A stretch of DNA of 64,000 bases from Kiritimatiellia bacterium (GTDB lineage: Bacteria > Verrucomicrobiota > Kiritimatiellia > UBA8416 > YA12-FULL-48-11). A model generated the notes under the pieces. It was not told the DNA's origin and ran no database searches. It worked only from the letters and a program-made list of their open reading frames with translations. The DNA is taken from NCBI GenBank assembly GCA_028716365.1, contig JAQUPZ010000011.1, positions 62,001 to 126,000 of the forward strand. The letters run 5' to 3'. Positions 26,392 to 34,594 of this stretch are shown piece by piece; positions within the stretch are counted from its first letter, which is position 1; each line of letters opens with the position of its first letter. The translations under genes and the position numbers were made by a program.

Positions 26392-29300
26392 GTGAAAACA
26401 TTAATAATACATGCGTTTTTTAGAGTATCGATAATATTTCTAACATTTGGTGTTCAGGCGGCAGAGATCAGGCAATCACAAACCATCACGCTGAATGGTT
26501 CGGACTGGCGGCTGGCTACAGACCCGGATAACAAGGGGCGCGACGAGAAATGGTTTGAAGTTCCGCGAAAAGAGGCAAAACCAACGCCGGTTCCCTGGGT
26601 AATACAGAATATCTTCCCCGGTTACCATGGCGTGGCGTGGTACTGGCGTGAGTTCAAAGCACCAGCCAATCCACATCAGAACGGCAGATATCTCCTGCGG
26701 TTTGGCGCGGTGGACTATCTGGCGGAGGTCTGGGTGAACGGGCAACCGGTGGGCGGTCATGAGGGCGGAGAAACTCCGTTTACGCTCGATGTGACGAAAG
26801 CCGTTCGAGCGGGAAAGAAAAATCTGCTTGCAGTGCGTGTCCTCAATCCACGGGAATTTGGTGTGGTTGGACATCATTCGCTCAAGTATCCACTCAAGCA
26901 GACGCCGTCGGGAGACAAGCATGATTATGTTGCATCCAACGTAATGTTCAACTCCGGTGGTATCGTAGAGTCTGTTGAATTCCTGATTGTTCCGCCGATC
27001 TATGTGACCAATTTACAGGTACTACCGAACTGGAAGACAGGAGAGATTCAAATCAGGACTTCGATCCACAACGCCGTATCGCCGGCGGACATTGTTTCAC
27101 AGTTCGCGGTAACTTTTGATAAAGGCAGACAAACGATCAATACTTCAACTCGTACCACGCGTGCCGAAAATGGCGATAGTGTTCTGGAAACCTCTCTGCG
27201 TGTGCCGGATCATCGGCTCTGGACAATCGAAGACCCGTTTCTGTATCGCGTCACGGCGAATGTTCAGGTAGCCGGCAGTTCTTCGGTGGACCGTCCGTCG
27301 GTCCGTTGTGGCTTCCGCGATTTCCGTTTCGAGAACGGATATTTTCGTCTCAACGGTAAACGGATTTTCCTCAAGGGTGCGTATTATCTTTCGTATTTCC
27401 CTATCACATATGAAATGCCACATGACCCCGAACTGATACGACGAGATGTAGAAAATATCAAGAAAGGAGGCTACAACTTTGTACGAATCACGCTCCGCAG
27501 CAGTATGCCACAGATGTTGGAACTGTGCGACGAGGTTGGGCTGCTTATTCTCGAAGAACACTATGGGGCCTGGCAATTAGAGGACTCTCCAGCTATGAAA
27601 TCGCGCTGGAATTATTCCATCAGCGAGGTTGTCCTCCGCGATCGTAATCATCCCAGTATCGTTATGTGGGGACTGCTTAACGAGATGGGTGCTGGTCCCG
27701 TATTCCAGCACGCTGTGGCGAGTTTGCCGATGATTCGTGAACTCGATCAGTCACGTATGGTTGTGCTCAATAGTGGACGTTTTGATCATTGCGCTGACAT
27801 TGGAAGCATGAGCAATCCAGGTGCAATTTCATGGGAGGGCAAGAGTTCTGATTTGCCTGATATACATACTTATCCCATGTGTCCCTTGTCCGAGGGTACG
27901 ATCAATACTTTACGAACATATGGCAAAAGTGGGCGGGCTTTTTTGAGTGAATATGGACAATGCGGTACGATGGATTTGCCTTCGGAACTTGCCCAGTTTA
28001 AACGTCTCGGACAGGAACACAGCGATGACGCCCGCTGGTACCGCCGGCAGATGGATTTGTTCATGGCAGATTGGAAACGCTGGCGATTGGACGAGATATG
28101 GAAACGGCCGGAGAACTACTTTGCCGATGGCCATCGCAATTACGCTCGCATTAAGGAACCGGGAGAAACGGCTTTTCGCTCCAATCCTTATCTCGTTGCT
28201 TACAGTCCGACACACTTGGTGGCAGATCATCATGCCGGATGTGGCCTGATGACTTTGTTCCGGGAACCCAAGGATACGTCTCTATTCGATGGTGCACGGT
28301 TGGTTAACGCTCGACTACGCTGGTGCCTGTTTGCCACACCGAATAATGTCTATCGGGGCAGTCGTGTTCGATTCGAGGCAGTATTGGCGGATGAGGACAC
28401 GCTGCAACCAGGCATGTATCCGGTTCGTGTCGAAGTTCTAGGTCCAAATCGTAAGCCGCTGATTACGCGGGAGATTCAAGTTCGGATTGAAGATTCCGTC
28501 GAAGGCCGCGAACGGCCATTTGCTGTACCGGCATTTGACGAGGTAATTTCCGTGGATGGCGCTGCCGGAGCGTATGAGTTCGTGACAACGATGTCCAGCC
28601 ACAAGGAGATTCCCGGCGGCCGTCTGACTTTTCATGTCGATGATCCCGGCGCAATGCCTGCCATGCCGAGAGAAGTGATGTGCTGGAACGGGGAGGCGGT
28701 ATTGACCAACTGGCTGGCTGAGCGTGGTGTGAAGGCAGTTGCTTTTGACGCATCACTTGCTGGACGTCAGGTTATTGTCGTCGGCGCAAAACTGCCGGTG
28801 CCGGGAGGAGCCGAGGCATTTGGTAAACTTACCCGATGCATCGCACGCGGTAGTGTGGTTGTATTCCTGGATCATGCGATATTTGCTGATGGAAAGAACG
28901 CGGTCCGTTGGCTTCCCGTGGAGCACAAACAGCTCGTAGGAGCTGATTGGTGCGGCAGTTACTACAGGGCTGAACGATGGGTAAGACACCATCCGATTTT
29001 CGAAAGTTTACCGGCTGGCGGCATGATGGATTATAGTTTCTACAGTAGCTTGATTTCCAATCCTATCATCAGCTCTTTCGAGGTCACCAGGGCACCGTGG
29101 ACCGAGATTTCCGAGGAAATTATTCCCTCTTCCGGGGAACTCGCAAAACCATCATTACTCGAACCGAAATTGGAGGAAGTTGTTTGTGGCGCGACTCGTA
29201 CCAGCTCGAATTACATTTCGGGCATGCATATAGCCATCTACAAACTGGGTGCTGGACATTTTATCCTGAACACTCTGAATATCATGCCGAACTTGGGACG

Positions 29301-29424
29301 TCATCCGGCAGCTGAACGGTTATTACGGAACATACTTAACTATGCGGCACGGGAAATTGACAAGCCTCTTGCCGACCTGCCGGCAGATTTTGATAAGCAG
29401 CTGGAAACAATGGGGTATAAGTGA
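26392..29424 (+). CDS. Exported GH2-family glycoside hydrolase, paralogue 1
   Basis: A 1010-residue GH2 enzyme (beta-galactosidase/glucuronidase/mannosidase family). After a Sec signal peptide (ending VQAAE) come the jelly-roll domain (YWREFKAP, DYLAEVWVNGQPVGGHEGGE), an Ig-like domain, and the barrel with the acid/base glutamate in GLLNEMG (about 431) and the nucleophile in LSEYGQ (about 520). The last 350 residues form a beta-rich tail with a repeated GATase-like segment. I prefer the GTG at 26392 because CAGGAG lies 8 bases upstream; the ATG at 26383 directly abuts that site. It is a tandem paralogue of the next gene, sharing the ending DKPLADLPADFDKQL. Confidence 0.9.
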   Translation: MKTLIIHAFFRVSIIFLTFGVQAAEIRQSQTITLNGSDWRLATDPDNKGRDEKWFEVPRKEAKPTPVPWVIQNIFPGYHGVAWYWREFKAPANPHQNGRYLLRFGAVDYLAEVWVNGQPVGGHEGGETPFTLDVTKAVRAGKKNLLAVRVLNPREFGVVGHHSLKYPLKQTPSGDKHDYVASNVMFNSGGIVESVEFLIVPPIYVTNLQVLPNWKTGEIQIRTSIHNAVSPADIVSQFAVTFDKGRQTINTSTRTTRAENGDSVLETSLRVPDHRLWTIEDPFLYRVTANVQVAGSSSVDRPSVRCGFRDFRFENGYFRLNGKRIFLKGAYYLSYFPITYEMPHDPELIRRDVENIKKGGYNFVRITLRSSMPQMLELCDEVGLLILEEHYGAWQLEDSPAMKSRWNYSISEVVLRDRNHPSIVMWGLLNEMGAGPVFQHAVASLPMIRELDQSRMVVLNSGRFDHCADIGSMSNPGAISWEGKSSDLPDIHTYPMCPLSEGTINTLRTYGKSGRAFLSEYGQCGTMDLPSELAQFKRLGQEHSDDARWYRRQMDLFMADWKRWRLDEIWKRPENYFADGHRNYARIKEPGETAFRSNPYLVAYSPTHLVADHHAGCGLMTLFREPKDTSLFDGARLVNARLRWCLFATPNNVYRGSRVRFEAVLADEDTLQPGMYPVRVEVLGPNRKPLITREIQVRIEDSVEGRERPFAVPAFDEVISVDGAAGAYEFVTTMSSHKEIPGGRLTFHVDDPGAMPAMPREVMCWNGEAVLTNWLAERGVKAVAFDASLAGRQVIVVGAKLPVPGGAEAFGKLTRCIARGSVVVFLDHAIFADGKNAVRWLPVEHKQLVGADWCGSYYRAERWVRHHPIFESLPAGGMMDYSFYSSLISNPIISSFEVTRAPWTEISEEIIPSSGELAKPSLLEPKLEEVVCGATRTSSNYISGMHIAIYKLGAGHFILNTLNIMPNLGRHPAAERLLRNILNYAAREIDKPLADLPADFDKQLETMGYK

Positions 29425-29461
29425 TTGCTGTAGTCTGGACAACCAAAGTGAGGAATAAGAC

Positions 29462-32400
29462 ATGAAGAGAGATTCCATGAGCTACTGCGGAATTTTGGTA
29501 ATGGTTGCGTGGGCGATGTTCGTCAATGTGCGGGCGGCTGAACTTATACCATCACAAACCGTAACGCTGGACGGTCCAGACTGGCGGATAGCCACGGACT
29601 CGGATAACAAGGGCCGTGATCAGAAATGGTTTGAGAAACCGGAAGACGGGGCCAAGATGACAAGATCTCCCTCGATTATTCAGGAGACGTTCCCGGGTTA
29701 TCATGGTGTGGCGTGGTATTGGCGTGAATTCACACCACCGACAGTGCCGCATCCGCAAGGCCGGTATTTGTTGCGCTTCTGGGCGGTGGATTATCTCGCG
29801 GAGGTCTGGCTGAACGGCGCGCACGTCGGTGGGCATGAGGGCGGCGAGACGCCTTTTGTGCTCGATGTGACCGACACCATCCGCGCCGGTACGAAAAATC
29901 TGCTCGCCGTGCGCGTGCTTAATCCCAAGGCGGAAGCCATCGATGGCATCGTGCTGGCGGAAACACCCCACCGGAACAAGGCGCCTGCGGGAATTAAAGC
30001 TGGAGCTTCCTACAACAGCGGCGGCATTACGGAGTCGGTGGAGGTGTTCTGGGTTCCAGTCGTCCGTCTTGATGATGTTTATGTACGGCCGGATTGGAGG
30101 ACCGGCCGCGTGAAGGTCCAGGCCACGGTGATGAATGCGGGTAAATCCAGTACGCACGCGCAGTTCCACTTCGCCATAGCGTCCGCTCTCGGCAACGAAA
30201 CCGTTGCGACGTTGACAGCTGAACAAGATGTGCCACCCGGCAGTAAACTGGTGGAATGCGAGCTGACTGTGGCAGACCATCGTTTGTGGCAGCTCGATGA
30301 TCCTTACCTTTATCGACTGACCACGCGGCTCATCACGATCCCTAATGAAGACGCTCATGAAAACATCACACGATTCGGGTTTCGTGAGTTGCGCGTGGAG
30401 AAAGGCTACTTCCGGCTGAATGGGAAACGTATTTTTCTGAAAAGCGCCCACACCGGCAACCATTGCCCTGTTGGCGCGATTCTCCCACCGGCGAGCGTGC
30501 CGGACCTGCTTCGCAAAGATCTACTCTACATGAAATCGTGCGGTTTCAACATGGTGCGTTTCATCGCGGGCATTGCGCATCCCTACCAATTGGACCTGTG
30601 TGATGAGATCGGATTGATGGTGTACGAGGAGAATCTGGCCTCATGGCTGCTGGCGGATTCGCCGAAGATGGCGGAGCGGTTCGACGTTAATTTGCGTGAA
30701 ATGGTGCTGCGCGACCGTAATCATCCCAGCATTGTTATTTTCGGATTGGTGAACGAAATGCGTAACGGTCCCATGGTGCGGCACGCGGTGGGTAGCCTTG
30801 CCCTGTTGCGATCACTGGATGATTCGCGCCTGATCTTGCAGCAAAGCGGCCGCTGGGATGGACAATACAACATCGGGTCTGTCTGTAACCCCGGCAGCAT
30901 GCAATGGGAGTACATGTGGGGTATTGAGAATGCCGACTACCAGGGCACGGCCAAGGGCGGCCCCTTTGGCGGTTATTTTCAAGGCGCGGGCGATGCGCAT
31001 GTTTATCCCGCCGTACCACACACACCAGAAATCGAGGCCGGCATCCGCAACTTGGGCAGCGACTCGAAACCGGTGTTCCTCTCCGAATACGGTATCGGCA
31101 GCCTGATGAATGCGATCCGAGAGTTGCGGTATTATGAGCAATACGGTGCTAATCCCGAGTGGGATGACTTCAAGTTTCTCCAGCAGACCGAGGAGAAACT
31201 CGCCGCCGACTGGAAACGGTTTGGGATGGAGGGGGTTTATGCGTTTCCGGAGGAGATGCTACGCGCGAGTCAACAACTGCATTGTCGTCAAAGGCTGCTT
31301 GGGTTCAATCTGATCCGGTCGAATCCCAAGATCTGCGGATTCAATCTGACAGGACTTTTGGACCACGGCTACACGGGCGAAGGCCTCTGGACATTTTGGC
31401 GCGAGTTTAAACCCGGTATCATGGAGGCGTTACAAGACGGGTGGGCGCCGTTGCGCTGGTGTCTGTTTGCCGCACCGATGCACGCCTACGTGGGGCGTCC
31501 ACTGAAATTGGAAGCGATTCTGGCGAACGAGGATGTGCTCGCGCCGGGAACGTACAAGGCGCTGTTGCGCGTGGTCGGACCCAACGGGATCGCGTGGGCA
31601 GAGAAGCGAGATATTGTGATTCCACAGCCAGCGGCCGGCGATGACGGCCCCTTTGCCGTGCCGGTGTTTTCGGGCGATGTGACGCTTTCCGGACCGGCAG
31701 GACAATACCTGTTCGCCGCCACGATGGAACATGGCGGTGCGCCTGCAGGCGGACGCTTGACCTTCCATTTGAGTGAGCTGCCCACTATAGCACCGGTCGC
31801 GGTGGTGGTGTCGCAAGTGGATGTCCGTGTGCAAGAATGGTTGAAGACCCGGGGCCTGACCGTGACACCTCTGGAGTCGAAGCAAGTAGTCGCACGTCAA
31901 GTGATACTGGTCGGAGACTGGAACGATGCCAACGTCCAGCCGAAGATTCGGAAAGACCTGTTGCAGCGCGTAGCACGGGGCAGTGTTGCTGTGTTTCTCA
32001 AACCGGGCGCCTTCAAGAAGGGAAGTGACATCGTGGGGTGGCTGCCGTTGAAGAATAAGGGGCGTCTGACCAGTTTCCACGACTGGCTCTACCACAAGGA
32101 ATGCGTTGCCAAGAAGCACCCATTTTTCAACGGATTACAACCAGCGGGCATCATGGACTGGGATTACTATGGTCCCTTGATCACCAGGCAATTCTTTGAA
32201 GGACAAGACACCGCCGAGGACATCGCAGCGACGGCGTTTGTGATCTGCCATAACAGCCGACCAGACGGTTATGCCGCGGGCACAATGCTCGGTGTTTACC
32301 GGTTTGGCTCGGGCAAGATAATCTTGAATACGTTTAATATTCTCGACAACGTGGATAAGCATCCCGCCGCGGACAGGTTGCTGATGAACATGATCAACTA

Positions 32401-32482
32401 TGCGGCGCAGGAGATTGACAAACCTCTCGCTAATCTGCCTACGGATTTTGACAAACAGTTGAAAGCAATCGGATATGAATGA
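29462..32482 (+). CDS. Exported GH2-family glycoside hydrolase, paralogue 2
   Basis: A 1006-residue protein with the same layout as paralogue 1: Sec signal ending VRAAE, jelly roll (FPGYHGVAWYWREF), Ig-like domain and barrel with LVNEMR (acid/base E432) and LSEYGIG (nucleophile E542). It ends with the same tail, DKPLANLPTDFDKQL. It has an extra segment of about 20 residues between the two catalytic sites (EYMWGIENADYQGTAKGG). The DNA is visibly richer in G+C than that of paralogue 1, especially at wobble positions, so the two may have different histories. The substrate is probably a beta-galactoside or beta-glucuronide and may differ from that of paralogue 1. Confidence 0.9.
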   Translation: MKRDSMSYCGILVMVAWAMFVNVRAAELIPSQTVTLDGPDWRIATDSDNKGRDQKWFEKPEDGAKMTRSPSIIQETFPGYHGVAWYWREFTPPTVPHPQGRYLLRFWAVDYLAEVWLNGAHVGGHEGGETPFVLDVTDTIRAGTKNLLAVRVLNPKAEAIDGIVLAETPHRNKAPAGIKAGASYNSGGITESVEVFWVPVVRLDDVYVRPDWRTGRVKVQATVMNAGKSSTHAQFHFAIASALGNETVATLTAEQDVPPGSKLVECELTVADHRLWQLDDPYLYRLTTRLITIPNEDAHENITRFGFRELRVEKGYFRLNGKRIFLKSAHTGNHCPVGAILPPASVPDLLRKDLLYMKSCGFNMVRFIAGIAHPYQLDLCDEIGLMVYEENLASWLLADSPKMAERFDVNLREMVLRDRNHPSIVIFGLVNEMRNGPMVRHAVGSLALLRSLDDSRLILQQSGRWDGQYNIGSVCNPGSMQWEYMWGIENADYQGTAKGGPFGGYFQGAGDAHVYPAVPHTPEIEAGIRNLGSDSKPVFLSEYGIGSLMNAIRELRYYEQYGANPEWDDFKFLQQTEEKLAADWKRFGMEGVYAFPEEMLRASQQLHCRQRLLGFNLIRSNPKICGFNLTGLLDHGYTGEGLWTFWREFKPGIMEALQDGWAPLRWCLFAAPMHAYVGRPLKLEAILANEDVLAPGTYKALLRVVGPNGIAWAEKRDIVIPQPAAGDDGPFAVPVFSGDVTLSGPAGQYLFAATMEHGGAPAGGRLTFHLSELPTIAPVAVVVSQVDVRVQEWLKTRGLTVTPLESKQVVARQVILVGDWNDANVQPKIRKDLLQRVARGSVAVFLKPGAFKKGSDIVGWLPLKNKGRLTSFHDWLYHKECVAKKHPFFNGLQPAGIMDWDYYGPLITRQFFEGQDTAEDIAATAFVICHNSRPDGYAAGTMLGVYRFGSGKIILNTFNILDNVDKHPAADRLLMNMINYAAQEIDKPLANLPTDFDKQLKAIGYE

Positions 32483-32673
32483 TCAGCAGTGAAAGAAATC
32501 ACCTGGATTAACCTGAAGATTTCACAAGAATTCGTGTATTTCTGATATGGCTTTCCTGCTGATGTTTACATGCTGTTTTCTTTGCAATATTTCTGTATAT
32601 TTCCCGTTGATTGAATAAGCATCGGTTAATTACCAGAATTTGTTTTTTCAAAACCATGGCAAAGGGTGAATAG

Positions 32674-34134
32674 ATGAAGATTCTGACTCGTCGTAATTTT
32701 TTAAAATTGTCCAGCATCGGAATGACTGCAGTATCTTTACCGCAAATACTTCTGGCTGAAAAGAAAAAGGCGCCAAATGTGATTTATATCTTTGCAGATC
32801 AGTGGCGTGCTTCTGCTACCGGTTATGCAGGTGATCCGAATGTCAAGACACCTAACCTGGATCGTTTGGCAAAAGAGAGTGTTAATTTTGAAACTGCGGT
32901 TTCTGTGTGTCCTGTGTGTACACCATACCGGGCGGCGCTTATAACCGGCCGGTATCCCACCACGACCGGCATGTTCCTTAATGATATCTTTCTGCCCGAC
33001 AGTGAACTGTGCATGGGCGAGATTTATAAGTCTGCAGGTTATGAAACTGCATACGTTGGAAAATGGCATTTGGATGGACATGGCCGCAGTTCGTATATCC
33101 CGCCTGAACGACGACAGGGTTTTGATTACTGGAAGGTAGGTGAGTGCGATCATAATTATCCGAAGTCACATTATTACACCGGAAATTCTTCTGAGAAACA
33201 ATATTGGGAAGGTTATGATGCTTTCGCACAGACGAAGGACGCACGGCAGTATATTTGTGATCATGCCAAAGGAGAAAAACCGTTCCTTCTGGTTATTTCT
33301 TATGGAACACCACATTTCCCACATCACACCGCACCGAAGGAATACATGGATATGTATCCGCCTGAGAAATTAAAACTGGCGCCCAATGTTACTGAAGGAA
33401 AAAAAGTGGCGGTTCTGAAAGAATTGCCAGGCTATTACGGTCATTGTACGGCACTCGATAAGTGTATTGGTGAAATTGTGGAGACCATTCAGAAGACAGG
33501 TATAACTGAAAATACCATACTCGTCTTTACATCTGATCACGGAGAGATGATGGGGGCACAGGATGTCCGACCTTACATGAAACAGGTGCCGTGGGATGAA
33601 TCCATTCGCGTACCTTTCCTGCTTCGTTATCCGGCAGTTCTCGGTAAGACCGGGCGGGTTGTTAAAACTCCGATCAACACGCCGGATATTCTCCCGACAT
33701 TGATTGCGCTTTCCGGTATTGAAATACCAAAAATGATAGAAGGTGAGGACCTTAGCGGTTTGATCAGGAGCGGCGGGGAAAATTCTGAAAGGGCTGCGCT
33801 GATCATGAGCGTGTCTCCATTCATTCCCGACCTGAAGGAATACCGCGGGATTCGTACGAGCCGTTACACGTACGTGAAAACTGTGGATGGTCCGTGGCTC
33901 TTGTACGATAACCAGGCTGATCCTTGTCAGATGAATAATCTTGCCGGGAAGCCGGAACAGGCTGAGGTACAAAGGAAACTGGATAATAAACTTCAGGAAG
34001 AGTTGAAAAAAATCGGTGATGATTTCAAACCACGACAGCATTACCTGGATAAATGGGGCTACAAGGTGGGCAAGGGCGGTCATATTTCTTATTTGCCCGG
34101 CGCCGAAGTACAGGGGCCGGGGATGAAGAAATAA
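32674..34134 (+). CDS. Tat-exported formylglycine sulfatase
   Basis: A 486-residue type I sulfatase with Tat motif TRRNFLK (5-11). The metal site is FADQWR and the formylglycine site is VCTPYRAALITGR (Cys82), an intact CxPxR. VGKWHLDG, TPHFPHH and TSDHGEMMG follow. The DQWR and DHGEMMG forms resemble the choline-sulfatase/heparan-sulfatase branch more than the DDQG arylsulfatase branch. It opens a run of three sulfatases. AAAGGG lies 7 bases before the ATG. The 3' end is close to the left hairpin of the DUF559 unit. Confidence 0.93.
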   Translation: MKILTRRNFLKLSSIGMTAVSLPQILLAEKKKAPNVIYIFADQWRASATGYAGDPNVKTPNLDRLAKESVNFETAVSVCPVCTPYRAALITGRYPTTTGMFLNDIFLPDSELCMGEIYKSAGYETAYVGKWHLDGHGRSSYIPPERRQGFDYWKVGECDHNYPKSHYYTGNSSEKQYWEGYDAFAQTKDARQYICDHAKGEKPFLLVISYGTPHFPHHTAPKEYMDMYPPEKLKLAPNVTEGKKVAVLKELPGYYGHCTALDKCIGEIVETIQKTGITENTILVFTSDHGEMMGAQDVRPYMKQVPWDESIRVPFLLRYPAVLGKTGRVVKTPINTPDILPTLIALSGIEIPKMIEGEDLSGLIRSGGENSERAALIMSVSPFIPDLKEYRGIRTSRYTYVKTVDGPWLLYDNQADPCQMNNLAGKPEQAEVQRKLDNKLQEELKKIGDDFKPRQHYLDKWGYKVGKGGHISYLPGAEVQGPGMKK

Positions 34135-34139
34135 AGAAT

Positions 34140-34176
34140 ACCCTCACCCTAGCCCTCTCCCCTCAAAGGAGAGGGG
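34140..34176. repeat. Left inverted repeat of the DUF559 unit
   Basis: The stretch ACCCTCACC, then a spacer, then an 8-bp hairpin (CCCTCTCC at 34153-34160 and GGAGAGGG at 34168-34175) forms one arm. The same order is found in inverse orientation at 34551-34586 on the other side of the nuclease-like gene. The two arms differ only slightly. It begins 6 bases after the sulfatase stop codon. Confidence 0.8.
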
Positions 34177-34201
34177 AAAATGTAGAAGAATAGAGATTTA
34201 T

Positions 34202-34594
34202 ATGCTGTCTGATAACAAATATTTGGCCCGTTCATTGCGGAAAAAAATGACATGGGCAGAAAAAGCGTTGTGGTTACATCTTCGGGATCGAAAGTTGGTA
34301 AGAACAAAATTCCGACGACAACAACCGTTTGGTCCTTATATTCTGGATTTCTATTGTGCAGAACGGAAATTAAGTGTTGAAATAGATGGAGGACAACATG
34401 ATTTTCCAGATCAGAAGATACATGATCTAAAACGTAACAATTATTTAGAGAGCAAAGGTGTGAGAGTCTTACGTTTCTGGAATAGTCAGATAATGGAAAA
34501 TATAGAAGCTGTCTTGACTAGGATCAAGAGTGAGTTAGAAAAGATCGATTCCTCTCCCTTGAGGGGAGAGGAACAAGGTGAGGGTGAAAAGTAA
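34202..34594 (+). CDS. DUF559 (very short patch repair-like) endonuclease-domain protein
   Basis: A 130-residue cytoplasmic protein of the DUF559 family, which has a PD-(D/E)XK nuclease-like fold. Signatures are MTWAEKALWLHLR, KFRRQQPFGPYILDFYC (acidic residue after LD), LSVEIDGGQHD (E-x-D/G-G-Q-H) and VLRFWNSQIMEN. The C-terminal tail SSPLRGEEQGEGEK is translated from the right inverted hairpin, a pattern I recall from other members. No activity is established for the family as far as I know. It splits a run of sulfatases to which it has no functional link, and its stop overlaps the next ATG. The start has no clear ribosome binding site. Confidence 0.85.
   Translation: MLSDNKYLARSLRKKMTWAEKALWLHLRDRKLVRTKFRRQQPFGPYILDFYCAERKLSVEIDGGQHDFPDQKIHDLKRNNYLESKGVRVLRFWNSQIMENIEAVLTRIKSELEKIDSSPLRGEEQGEGEK
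34551..34586. repeat. Right inverted repeat of the DUF559 unit
   Basis: An 8-bp hairpin (CCTCTCCC at 34551-34558 and GGGAGAGG at 34564-34571) followed by AAGGTGAGGGT. Read on the minus strand it matches the left repeat at 34140-34176. It lies inside the last codons of the DUF559 gene, and its GGTGAGGG part is 7-9 bases before the next sulfatase ATG, where it can serve as the Shine-Dalgarno site. Confidence 0.8.
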
